Shown here: positions 37,801-48,224 of the stretch, in pieces
How positions within the stretch are numbered: the stretch's first letter is position 1
Layout of the letters: each line of letters begins with the position of its first letter
DNA from: Hevea brasiliensis
Lineage: Eukaryota; Streptophyta; Magnoliopsida; Malpighiales; Euphorbiaceae
Assembly: GCF_030052815.1 (NCBI RefSeq)
Contig: NC_079496.1
Coordinates: 8,439,278 to 8,503,277 of the forward strand
DNA: 64,000 bases
Reading direction: 5' to 3'
Program-made: the position numbers and the translations under genes
The notes under the pieces: generated by a model
Seen by the model: only the letters and a program-made list of their open reading frames with translations
The model's database searches: none
What the model was told of the DNA's origin: nothing

Positions 37801-40800
37801 TCATCCATACATTTTAATTTCATAATCATTTCCATACTCATATCATCATTTGAAAAAAAAAATCATTATGTAATTCAAATCTATACTCATTTGTATAAAT
37901 TCATTAATGCTCCATTCTTATAGCAAAATTCTCAAATTTGCATTAATTTACATCATTTGCAATAATTAAATAAATCTTTAATTTACATGATATACAAATT
38001 AATTACAATTTGCTAATTTATATTACAATATAAGAAATAAATAACATACACAAAATACATGATATGCTTAATGTAAGCCATATCTACATGCATTGCTGAG
38101 GACGTGACAACCTTGAACGCTCTGCAGATCAGAACTCCAAAATCTCTGTTTAGTATTTGCTGGGCTTTAACTTTAGTACCTGCGCGATGAAATAATTCCA
38201 TCGCGCTAAGCATTGCTGCTTAGTGGTGCAATAATATAACAAGGAAATAATATACAAATAAAGATAGAAATAAAACATAATTCAAATAATTAAGATTTAT
38301 TTATACTTCACATGCGGTTTCTAAAATTTAATATATTTTATCCTAATTTAGTTTTCTTTGAAAGTGTTTATTTCGCCAATGTACAGTAATAATGTACAAA
38401 GAAAAATGATCTGAAAATAATAAATTTATGCTTATATTATTATATAAGTCACATTTGCAATATTTATTTATGTTATAATTTTCTTTGCTAATCTTTTAGC
38501 ATTTTCTCTATACTTGCTAGGTTGTCTCAGATTGTTTCATAATAAGTAAATTTTGATATCGGTCCAGTTCATTTCGATTCTTTCTAATAAATAACTATTC
38601 TAATTTATTTTAGGTCATCTTACTCATTTATTTAATTTCTAATATTTTTTTTTATTACTAATATTCTTAACTTATTTCAATAAATTTCACTGCCCAAGTA
38701 ACCTATGACAGGCTGGCTAAACTGGATAACGGGTCGTTGGCACTGGACACCGCAGTGTCTCGGGCCGTCATACCATGGGACGCAGAACGTCAACCACGTA
38801 TGCAGTCAGTATGGCTAAAAAGCCATGATATCACATAATCGGGCATAAAAGCCATGAATGTTGGCATAAAGCCATGAATACGGGCACAAAGCCATGAATA
38901 TAGGCATAAAGCCTTTCGCAATACTGCTAAAACAATACCCTATTGGCATGCCAAACTATCCAATCTGACACACATGTCTAGGCAATACAAGGGCACATAA
39001 TATCATTAAATATTAATATATTGTGTTTTTATGACTTTGTTATTTCATGATAAATTTCATAATTTTTACATTCATCATAATATTCATACATTCCTTACAT
39101 CATTCATATTGATCACAATTCATAACAATGGTGTTCATATACCATTGTACTCAAAACATTCTTCCTTTCCCTTATAAAGAAAACTAATGTTCCATTCATA
39201 TTTTCATGTGATTCATTTATTCATTACAATATTTATATGAATTCATAACTCATACAAGGTGTTATTATCTTATTTGTAATGGAAACATAAATCTTAATAT
39301 AAACCTCATCCTATTTATACTCAACAATCCATCTAATTTAATTTCATTTCATATTCAAGTGGTATTACTTATGTTTTATTAGACCTACTAGTAAAGGGAA
39401 TACAAATCTTAATCATATACTCACATAACTTAAATGTTTATTAAGTCATTTAAGTAAATTACTATTTCTATTCCAAGTAATCCATGAATGTTTCATGGAT
39501 TCCAAATTTCATACCTTAATTTCCTCTACCAATTTAGTTATTATACTTTGTGTCTTTGTATTACTATTGACATTACTATTCACTCAAATTATTGACTTTT
39601 TAATACATAATAAATTTATTGAACCTAAGTTCTCTAAGATACCACATTTTGCATTCCAATATGGTTGGTATTGGTTGCCAATACCATTTCCAAGCTTAAT
39701 GTTAATTGGGCAGAATTTTCAGTTTTCATGTCTTGTCTTTACTGTTCCATTGGTCAATTTTGCAGTGGGAATTTGGCAAACTGATCAACATGAAAGTTGT
39801 TCCTCATTTTGTCTAGTTGAATTTCTTTTTTTGAATCACTCCATTTGGAGTTTTGTAGCTCAAGTTATGGCCTAAAAACCATGACTGGCCGGATTGGGCA
39901 GAACCCAAAATTCTGGGTAAAATTGTTTCTGCCAGATTTGGTAACTCGAGTTTGGTTGGAAATTTGACTAGGTTATGGTCATAATTTGAGTCAGGTTTCT
40001 TCATGAAAGTTGTTGGCCTATATCTCAACTTATTGCTGGTAAAATTTCAGGTCAATTGGATCTTGCTACATTGAGTTATGGCCAAATGATCAAATACTGT
40101 TCATTTGGTCATTTTGCCCAGGCAGATTGCAGGTCACCCGAATTAGGGCAAACTTTTGGTCAAGTTGGTTTGGTTTTCTAGGCATGGTTGCTTCACCAAA
40201 GTTGTGCCATTATGTGTCTAGTTTCACCTCCAATTGGCCTCATACCAATTGGAGTCACACAACCTCAGTTATAGGTCAAAAAATACCCTGGACTCATAGG
40301 TCCAAATTTCCTGCATAAGAGAAGCACTCCCAATTTTCAATTTCACCCAACTTCCAAACTTCAATTCACATTTATAACACTTCTAATAGTCAATAATCAA
40401 CCTCAACATCATCAAATTCAAGTCACAACACAAAATTCCATATTTGAGCAAACCCTAAATCAACTTGCAATAATTTTAAATTCCAAGAGAATTTCTAGCA
40501 CTAACCTTATTCCTTAGCTTCACTCAACTTCAATTTAACCTTCTAATCAATCAAAAAATTGAAGCTCCTTCTTGGTCCACCTTGGCTGAAATTCCTCTTG
40601 CCCCAAACTCAATTTTTTTTTTTGGTTTTCTTGAGTGCTTTCTACTAATTAGGCTTTAGTTTAGGGTGGGCTATAATTTTTCTAAGAAAAAATTTGGTTG
40701 AGACTTAGGGTTTTAAGGTTTGGATTTTGGGTTTTAATGGAGAATTTTAGAGAAGAAGGGAAGAAGGCAAGCGACGGGAAGAAGAAGGGAAAAATGCAGA

Positions 40801-42026
40801 TTTTTGGTTCAATAATTAACCTATATAATAATTAAATATTTAATGGCAATATGGTAAATAAGTAGAATGGCAAATTTGAAATTATTTTGAAGTTTATAAT
40901 CATTATAATTTGACTTTCCAATAATTATTTTTAATTTTCATAATTTCAATTAATTAAATTAATTTAGCTTCATTAAATTAATAATCATCATTTTTGGTCA
41001 ATATTGGACCCTCAAATTTAATTGACCAAATTTTGCTATTACCGAGTTGTCGGTTTATCTTTCTTTCTTCTTTCTTTTACTCATTTTTAATTTAATTTTC
41101 ATCAATATTTATTCCTTTTTTTATGTCATAATAATTATTTACTTAATTGGACAACTCGGCCAAAAATCATCTCTAAAGACGAAATGACCAAAATGCCCTC
41201 CGTTTGGCTTAACGGGCTAAAATTGTCTGTACCGATTGAAAAATTTTTCTAAACATTTTCTTGGCATTCTAATGTCATATAAACCTCAATGACTCTTCTC
41301 TAGAGTCTCAAAAATTATTTTATGAATTTTCTCCCGGGTCTAGGGCTCCTAGTTGCGAGAACCGCAACTTCCCACTGGGTTACCCATCGTTAGGGCACCT
41401 GCTCATTTAACTTGGTTGTATTTTATTTCTAAAATTTTTCCTAAATTTTTCTTATCAATATTTGAGTTAATTATAGTTCCTCACTTTAGTTTAAATATTT
41501 TTTCGGACGTTCTAGCTGTCCGGACCGACACCGGTCATCGGAACAGTAGAATGTATGGAATTGCTACAGTGAGGGTGTTACACAATTCCTCAACATATTC
41601 TTTCAATTCTTTAAATTTCTAACTCATTTCATACTCCTAACATCAATTTTAAAGTGAAAAGAAAGAGATATGGCACTAACCTCTTGGATGAATTTCTACC
41701 CTTCACTTTCCTTCATTTTCTCCTCTTCTAATGGCTGCCCAAGTCTAGCTCTAGTGGTGATGATAAGTTTTAGTGAAAGGACTAAAGGATTTGAGGGGGT
41801 GTTTATGAAGAGAATTTTGAGAGAAGTGAGATCATCAATGGAGATAGAGAGAGAGTGAATTCGGCTGAAGGAAGAAAGAAGAAAGGAGTGGAATTTTCTT
41901 TTTATTTTTCAGCCCATTTAACTCCTTTAATTGGGTTTATAATGAGGTGTCAAAATGTGATTGGGTGGGAGTGCTTTAATAACATAAGCATGAGGTCAAA
42001 ATTATAATTTTAATTCATTTTCTCTT
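34863..42026. mobile_element. Unit B: solo-LTR-like element, split by C and by the Ogre-type element
   Basis: It begins TGTAACACCCTTCAACGG at 34863, matching the start of unit C. B sequence is 34863-37507 and, after C and its duplicated CAATT, 41588-42026; the rest should lie beyond the window to the right of the giant element. Blocks shared with C include CTACATGCATTGCTGAGGA (35372), TGCGCGA (35478) and CATTTGGAGTTTTCTAGCTC (36737). It is non-coding. The right end and target duplication are not visible; the left flank is TTATC. Confidence 0.6.
37508..41582. mobile_element. Unit C: 4.1-kb solo-LTR-like element inserted in B
   Basis: 4075 bp, starting TGTAACACCCCTC and ending GAGGGTGTTACA, so the ends form a 13/12-bp inverted repeat within TG...CA. 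A perfect 5-bp target duplication CAATT lies at 37503-37507 and 41583-41587. There is no gag or pol. Long-LTR chromovirus families have comparable ends, so a solo LTR is the simplest reading. A non-autonomous element of another kind is possible. Near the right end it has GTCCGGACCGACACCGGTCA, a block shared with A. Confidence 0.7.
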
Positions 42027-42436
42027 TGTCGCAAGGGATTTTGCGATCGCCTGAACGAACCCTCACCGAAGTGGAAAAGAATGAGGAGTCACCACCTTAG
42101 TTTTGAGGGAAACTAAAGAAAACTATTTGTGAAGACAAAGTGAAATAAAACCACTTCAAAACAGAGATTCTAAGTTCGGGGTCCGTAAACGGGTGGGGAA
42201 GGTGTTAGGCACCCCACCTCATCCCTTAATAAGGGTAAGTAGATTTAACTTTGCATTCTTTATAAATTAGTTAGGAGGGCTTGAATGGAAATGTTAATCC
42301 TTTTAACAAAAAGGAATATTTAATTTTTCACTAAATTCGGATTACCCAAATACATAAGTAAGTGAGAAGACCTTAGTGAGTTATTGTTGTATTGTTAATT
42401 TTGTTTGAAGGGGGCTATTTGGTTAAAATTCAATTT

Positions 42437-42835
42437 GAGAATCGGATAAGAACTCTCCTCCGATCTCTTTTAAAAATTTTGGATTGAGAATCGGATAAGA
42501 ACTCTCCTCCGATCTCTTTTAATATTTATTAAAATTTTAGCTTGAGGATCGGATAAGGACTCTCCTCCGATCTCTTTTAATATTTATTAAAATTTTAGCT
42601 TGAGGATCGGATAAGAACTCCCCTCCGACCTCTTTTAATATTTATTAAAATTTTAGCTCGAAGATCGGATAAGGACTCTCCTCCGATCTCTTTTAAATAG
42701 TTTGTTAAAGTTTTAGGTGAGAATCGGATAAGAAACCCTCCTCCGATCTCTTTTAATATTTATTAAAATTTTAGCTCGAGGATCGGATAAGAACTCTCCT
42801 CCGACCTCTTTTCTATTTAAACGGTAGTCGGATAA
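42437..42835. repeat. LTR minisatellite, about 60-bp unit, about seven copies
   Basis: The unit is built on GATCGGATAAGAACTCTCCT followed by CCGATCTCTTTTAATATTTA and AAATTTTAGCTTGA, with variants GGACTC, CCGACC and ACCCTC. Each unit carries an inverted GATCGG/CCGATC pair that could form a small hairpin. The right LTR keeps only about three units (61067-61212) before its deletion point. Confidence 0.88.
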
Positions 42836-44435
42836 GGGTCTTTCCGATCTCTCTAAATTTTACCTATCGAGAGGACCTAAGGCTAAGGGTTCTGACGTTC
42901 AAAGGTGTCAGGGGGCCTAAGCAAGACTTCTTTAGCTTATTGGTACCATAGGACTGGACAGGGGATACCAAACCGAATCCTCTGACCTTCTTATATGGTC
43001 ACCTCATCAGCATTTTTCGATAGCCGATCTATTCTATCTAGTTATCCAGGGTTTGGTTTTACTCTATTTTATGGCGTCTTGCCCAATGATCTATTGAGTT
43101 ATTCTAGTGACTCGGCTTTACCATTCTCCTGGCTTATTATTTAGACCTTTCATTATTCCAAAGGGACTTCTTAAGTTGCCGTTACCTACATTTCATCCAA
43201 CCACTTATACATTGCTCGGGACTAGATGACTTGCGTTCGGAAATAATAAAGATTAATAAAGGTATGGATTAGCCGACACGTAAATAAACTAGAGCACAAC
43301 CTTTCTTTGTATTTTTCTATCGTGATATGAACTTAAAGAAAATAACATACATAAAGAAAGAAGAAAGGAAATACGTAAAACAAGAACTAAACTTAATACA
43401 ATGGCAATATGAACACTGACCTGTAAGGAGTCGAATCTAGTGAACTAACTACAGAATCACAAAACGCAATAAGATTGCAAGTTGATAGCCGGGAGACTAA
43501 GGTTCGCCTTGGAACAAAGAGTGCTTCACTAAATGCAATCGAGTCAGAATTGTACCCGAGTTTAACTGAGATTGAGCATGGACGATGGAAGTGAAAATAA
43601 GGATAACAAGGAACTGAAAAATGTGAACGCTGGCGGATGATGAACGAGCTGAAAATGGAAAGTTTCAGTGTTCAAAATCTTTTTAAGAAAACACTTCAGA
43701 AAACTGGTTTCAAAAGTTCTTCTTATGCAAGCAGAGTAACGATCTGAATTAAATTTCAGAGTTCTTCCGCTATAGTAACTACTTCCCTTCTTTCTTTTTT
43801 TTGTCCCCCCTTGAACAGTTTTCATGCAGGTATTTATAGGAACCGGGTGCTCCCCATGAAGGGTCAGGATCTATTTTGAGGGAGATGGAGGGTCAGGATT
43901 TCGAAGGACATGATCTGAGGCTCAGGAATTAAAGAGGATCGTAACGACTACCGAGATCCCCTTCGTAATATTTGTCATTTTCTTCTTCTAACTGACGGTC
44001 CTAAATTCTCTTGTCCGGCGATCCGAGGGTCGGGAGTGAAGGGCGCCGATCTTGTCGCTTTTCTTCGATCCGAGGGCTCCGAGCTCGCCTTACAAGTAAG
44101 ATCAACGGTGGAGATTAGGATGTACATCGTCCGACGACGCATGTCGAAATGCGCGATTCTGGGCGTGCGGTTGAGATTTCTCCGCAACGCTTTAACTACC
44201 TCGGCTCGATTATGACGCAATGGTAGGCGCCTTATTCTCTTTGTTTTCTGCTCTCTCTTCCTTTCCGATCTTCTTAACATGATCCTTCTCCGATCTTTTA
44301 TACCGACCTCCCTTCTTCCGATCTGTATCGTTCCGGTCCTCCCCTTAATCAGGTCCGGTCTGGTCAAAGCATTAATTCCCCTCGATTCCCAAAACGTCCG
44401 CTTGCTTCGCTAGCAATAAATGCTTGATCTCCCCC

Positions 44436-44443
44436 TATATATA
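44436..44443 (+). promoter_or_regulatory. TATA-like box ahead of the 44530 open frame
   Basis: CCCCCTATATATACCCC lies about 90 bases before the ATG at 44530, followed by a pyrimidine-rich leader (TTTTCCTCTTTTCCTCCTTA) like a plant 5' UTR. The box is nearly palindromic, so direction is not certain. Confidence 0.4.
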
Positions 44444-44529
44444 CCCCTGACCAAAAAACTTTCTCCATTCGATTTTCCTCTTTTCCTCCTTACTTTCCTG
44501 CTCTAGTTGTTCCGGCAGTTGTTCCAGCC

Positions 44530-44943
44530 ATGATTGTGGTTTTTGATTTTTTTCCGATGGACCTTTTTATTCCCCGACCGAAAATTTATGATCCCGGTGA
44601 TCGAAGAATCGTAATGACTTCATCTGATGATGGTGAGAGAACTGGACTAATTAATCGATCTGGATCGTGGACCTCGATCGCGCCGATCTCGAATCATTCG
44701 ACCGATTCAAATGGCGAACTGATTTTGAGCGAGAAGACTGCTAATATTCCCCTTAACACCAGCGACTGCCCCTTGGCGTTCATCTGGCTCCTCCCCGCAC
44801 TGGGTGTTCCGACAACAGCTCGGTTTCGAGCGGTAACGTTGATGACGACGTCTCTTATCTTCATGGGAGTCATAGTCACCCCATCTGAGCTGTACATCTA
44901 TCCGATGTCAACAGCTGGTCTCCTGGTCAAACACATCTTTTGA
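44530..44943 (+). CDS. Unrecognised 137-residue open frame in the 3' LTR, antisense to the element
   Basis: ATG at 44530 (GCCATGATT context) to TGA at 44943. The protein starts MIVVFDFFPMDLFIPRPKIY, has a Ser/Thr/Asp-rich middle, and then a hydrophobic stretch (LAFIWLLPALGV ... LMTTSLIFMGVIV) that might be one or two membrane segments. I recognise no family. A TATA-like box and pyrimidine-rich leader precede it. The corresponding segment is missing from the right LTR, so there is no second copy for comparison. It could be chance, or one exon of a longer antisense gene. Confidence 0.3.
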   Translation: MIVVFDFFPMDLFIPRPKIYDPGDRRIVMTSSDDGERTGLINRSGSWTSIAPISNHSTDSNGELILSEKTANIPLNTSDCPLAFIWLLPALGVPTTARFRAVTLMTTSLIFMGVIVTPSELYIYPMSTAGLLVKHIF

Positions 44944-44995
44944 CTCAGCCACGAGACTAGGCTTTGACATAGGCCTTTAGATGGGATGTTCCACC

Positions 44996-45105
44996 GGTCT
45001 CTAGAGATCGCCCAAATGATGTATTTTATTTTCAATGTAATCTGATCTCTAGAGATCACCGAAATGTTGTAGTCCAATTTTAATGCAATCCGATCTCTAG
45101 AGATC
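44996..45105. repeat. Three spaced copies of the palindrome GATCTCTAGAGATC
   Basis: Copies at 44996-45009 (one mismatch), 45044-45057 and 45092-45105, spaced 48 bp apart. Each is followed by a short CGCCCAAATGATGTA-like phrase. The same three occur in the right LTR near 61321, 61374 and 61422. The regular spacing and perfect dyad symmetry suggest protein-binding sites upstream of the antisense TATA box at 45405. Confidence 0.7.
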
Positions 45106-45404
45106 GCCCAAATGATGTAATCCGATCTTTTGGAAATAAAGATTTTATTTTGTCAATTATCATCTTATTTATTATTGCATTAATTATTTTCCGATCTCTG
45201 AAGTATTTACCCGATCTGACCTTTAATTTAAATGACCCTAAACCGATCTGCAATTCAAAAAATTTATCTTAATCTGCCGATCTCTAGTTAACCGATCTCT
45301 TTATGGAATCTTGGGAATATTCGCGAGACGTGTCAGAACAGCTGGCGAGTCCCGCTATCCGATGCATTACCTGGAACCTCGCGAGCATTAAATGCTCGGA
45401 CGAG

Positions 45405-45412
45405 TATAAATA
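45405..45412 (+). promoter_or_regulatory. TATA box of the antisense LTR gene (left copy)
   Basis: GAGTATAAATAGGGGTGGGG is a strong plant-type TATA context 163 bases before the ATG at 45568. It is conserved in the right LTR at 61731-61738. Confidence 0.65.
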
Positions 45413-45567
45413 GGGGTGGGGTTAGCCAGTTACTCTCTTATGTCATTTTCAGTTTTTTGCGAACAACTTCAAAATTCTCTCGTTTTCTCAAATTCTTCCG
45501 ACACCGATCAGACTCCGGTAAGGGCTTTGATCTTTCTTTTAGTTTAAATTCTTTATTTCCTTTGAAA

Positions 45568-47460
45568 ATGAGCGGTGCCAAAGGTCAGAGAACGATGGGC
45601 CCCCCTTCTATTCAGTTCTCGTGGTCGTCTGATGAAGTAGAGGTGGTAGGACCGATCGGACGACCTGAACTCCTCCATTGTCTGTTACCGCCCATGGCCA
45701 AGCAGGATCTTCAAGGCGAACACATTCTTCAAGGAGAGAGAATCTTCCTATGGACGAGCTGCCATCGGTCTTGCAAGAAATCGACCTGCAGTAGTTCAGC
45801 CAGGAGTACAACATCGAGCCTGATTCGTACGAGCTCATCCGGTGTCACGGTGATCTTCGTGCCGATCACTTCTTCGAAGAGAATGACATGATCATGGTAT
45901 ACGAGGAACAGTTAAAGGCCGGTCTACGGTTTCCTCTGGACGACTTTTTTAAGGAAGTTTTGAAATATCACCAAGTGTGCATCGCCCAAGTTCACCCGAA
46001 CTCGTGGCGTATCTTAGTAGCCTTCCGAGGCCTATGTCGAGCTAAGGGGCTCCGACCTACAGCTAAAGTATTCGCTGAACTGCACCGGCTAACTCGTCGA
46101 AAGGACGACGAGTATTGGTTCTTCCAAGCGAAACCACATTGCAGGCTTTTCACCGATCTGCCCTCCTCCCTGAAGAATTGAAAGAACCGATTCTTTATCC
46201 TGAGGAGCAAAATTTCGAACAGCTTTGAGGGCTTCCCCCGCAGCTGGCTGCACCAGGGCCCCGTACTTCCGAAGCGCATTACTTTAAATAGAGAAGAAGG
46301 CCTGATGGTGATGGAGTTGAAGGAGCAGGCGTCCAGAGAGAAGTTCTCTTGTTTGGATGCAGTGACTGCCGAACTGCATCACTGGACGATGGAGTTGGTC
46401 ACGGGCAAAGATCGCGGGCTTCGGCTCTCTGACCTCGGCATCGGTATTTTCTACATCTCAGATCTCAGGACCTTAGTGATCTCACTGACCTCTTCTTTGT
46501 GCAGGTATGGCAAGCGGCGAAGCCTCCAAGGAGAGCAGGAAGCGAAAGAGGGAGATCTCCCGGAAGGTGCGGGAGATGAAGCGAGCTGAGGAAATGCAGA
46601 CACCCAGGCATGAGCCCGGGGAAATACAAGAAGGCTCGTCTCAACCTTCGGGACCGGTGGTCGTAGAAGTGGTCCGATCCCCTCCTCGCCGGGAAGAGCC
46701 GCCTCCACCTCCTCTAGTTGCTCCGAGCGCAGAAGAGGGTCCTTCTCAACCTAACGTGAGAACCATCTCCCGCGGTGCCCAAGTCTTAGTCCACTCACTG
46801 GAGAAGAATCGTACGGTTCGAGAGAACCCTGGTTTCGCCAAGGTCTTAGCGTCCTCTATCTGTCTTCGAGAAGATCGGGATAGGCTGTCTCCGGATAACC
46901 TTGATGATATCTTGACCCGATCCATGAGCCTGAACGTGGAGTGCCTGGTGAACCAGCACATCATACGGGAGAAGGCGCATCGCCTGGGTAAAGAGGTCGA
47001 GAGGATGGGTCATGAAGCAGCTTCCCTCCGATCTCAACTTTCATCCGCTCAGGGCTACATATCTCAAATTGAGGGGCGAATGAAGTTCTATGAGGATAAG
47101 CTGGCCGAGCAAGCTCATGTCCTGGCTGAGCGATATCATGCTCTTGAAGAAGTGCAAGCGCTCCGGGCCGATGAAGCTGCTCAACTTGCTCACCTTGCTG
47201 AGGAGCTCAAGGCGAAAGAAGAAGAGATGGTGACTGGAGTGGCCGGCGCTTATGTGAATGCTCACAGAGATCTTCTGGCCGAGCTCAAGAAGCGTTATCC
47301 TGAGGAGGACTTCTCTTGGATGGCCAACCTGGCTCCCGAGGATGAAGGTGAGGATAGCGAGGAGGAGGCTGAGGGTGAGAGAGGAAACGGACAAAATGTA
47401 GATCAGGCTGGGGTTGATCCTCCAGCTGAATCACTTGTACTAATTCTTGAAATGAAATGA
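45568..47460 (+). pseudogene. Antisense LTR gene, left copy: Transposase_28-like domain plus coiled-coil protein
   Basis: ATG at 45568 (MSGAKGQRTMG). A frame change is needed near 45700. Then 45745-46181 encodes a domain that I recognise as the plant 'putative gypsy type transposon' family (Pfam Transposase_28): GLRFPLDDFFKEVLKYHQV, HPNSWRILVAFRGLCRAKGL, DDEYWFFQAKP, LFTDLPSSLKN. A TAG lies after DLQ and a TGA replaces Trp after LPSSLKN. An intron probably ends at the acceptor TTTGTGCAG (46497-46505), after which 46507-47460 is open for 317 residues. It begins with a basic SRKRKREISRKVREMKR stretch, then a Pro-rich linker, a long heptad-like coiled coil, and an acidic tail (EDEGEDSEEEAEGE). 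Function is unknown. Related additional ORFs are known from Tat elements, usually between pol and the LTR. Confidence 0.7.
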
Positions 47461-48048
47461 AATGGAATGCCTTTTTTGTTCGATGAATGGTTGTGATCGG
47501 AAAATTTCTAAATTATTTAAACACTTGATCGTCTGAGTATGTTGAAATAACTGAAAGTGATTATTAACCTAAGTGTGAGAGATCGGAAAACACAATGAGC
47601 ATGAGATCGGTAGGGAACCAACGCTAGACAGGACTTGATTAAAATTGTAAATTTGGCTTGAACATTTAAGATCGGGATCATCATTAAACCGGAATGGAAC
47701 CTTTGATCATTCCTAAACTTTTGAAAGGGAGATCGGCAATAAAACTGGTAACCAAGGTCTAGTGTCAGTTCAATTTCGTTTATCGAAAGAGATCAGGAAT
47801 ATACTCGGCTGGTCAGGAGATTCGATAATGGGTTTGAGAGATCGGTGAGTGATTTAATAGACCGATAAGGCTTTGACTGATGTGAGGACTTAGCATTGAT
47901 TCAATTCCTTGTGAGGGGAGATCAAAAATGTGACCATCTAGTCAAAGAGAGATCGGAAATGTAATTGGCTGTCAAAGGGAGACTTAGTACTGGGGATCGG
48001 TTTCAAAGTTTATTGATTCTGGGGATCGGCCAAAATATGGTGTCGGCA

Positions 48049-48224
48049 GCTGCCCCTCTTTACATAATTTCTTTTAAAGGGAAAAATTTTCCTGTGTAGG
48101 AATTATGTAAAGATTCATACCCATATTTTGGACGATTAGGTGTTCGAAGTTAGGGAACTAAAGCATACCTAAGTTAGTGACCTAGAGATCGGCAACATAA
48201 GTTAAAATACTAAAAAATTAAAAT
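48049..48224 (-). other. Polypurine tract and 3' flank of pol region
   Basis: On the minus strand AAAGAGGGGCAGC directly precedes the 3' LTR start TGCCGACACC (48048). It is the plus-strand primer site and confirms the LTR boundary and orientation. Confidence 0.75.

Larger units (their letters stand above)
42027..48048 (-). repeat. 3' LTR (6.0 kb) of the Ogre-type element
   Basis: On the plus strand it runs from TGTCGCAAGGGATTTTGCG to ATGGTGTCGGCA. Just outside the right end is the minus-strand polypurine tract AAAGAGGGGCAGC. The outer 200 bases contain, on the minus strand, the GGGGTGCCTAACACCTTCC and GGACCCCGAAC blocks typical of Tat LTRs. The LTR includes a minisatellite, two antisense transcription-unit candidates and an unusually high number of GATCGG/CCGATC words. 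42840-44430 otherwise holds no supported gene; the minus-strand frames there look spurious. Confidence 0.85.

Noticed and set aside
39495..39875. 126-codon open frame in unit C
   Set aside because: Low-complexity hydrophobic translation of AT-rich LTR-like sequence; the equivalent parts of A and B are closed.
37508..41582. Unit C as a cut-and-paste DNA transposon because of its inverted ends
   Set aside because: TG...CA termini with a 5-bp target duplication and long non-coding body fit a solo LTR better; no transposase. The possibility is not fully excluded.
43975..44367. Arg-rich 130-codon minus-strand frame in the left LTR
   Set aside because: Composition is driven by GATCGG-type words and CCGATC repeats; no domain, and the region is deleted in the other LTR.
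47041..47394. 117-codon minus-strand frame also present at 63358-63711
   Set aside because: It is the reverse-strand shadow of the coiled-coil exon, which has the better coding character.
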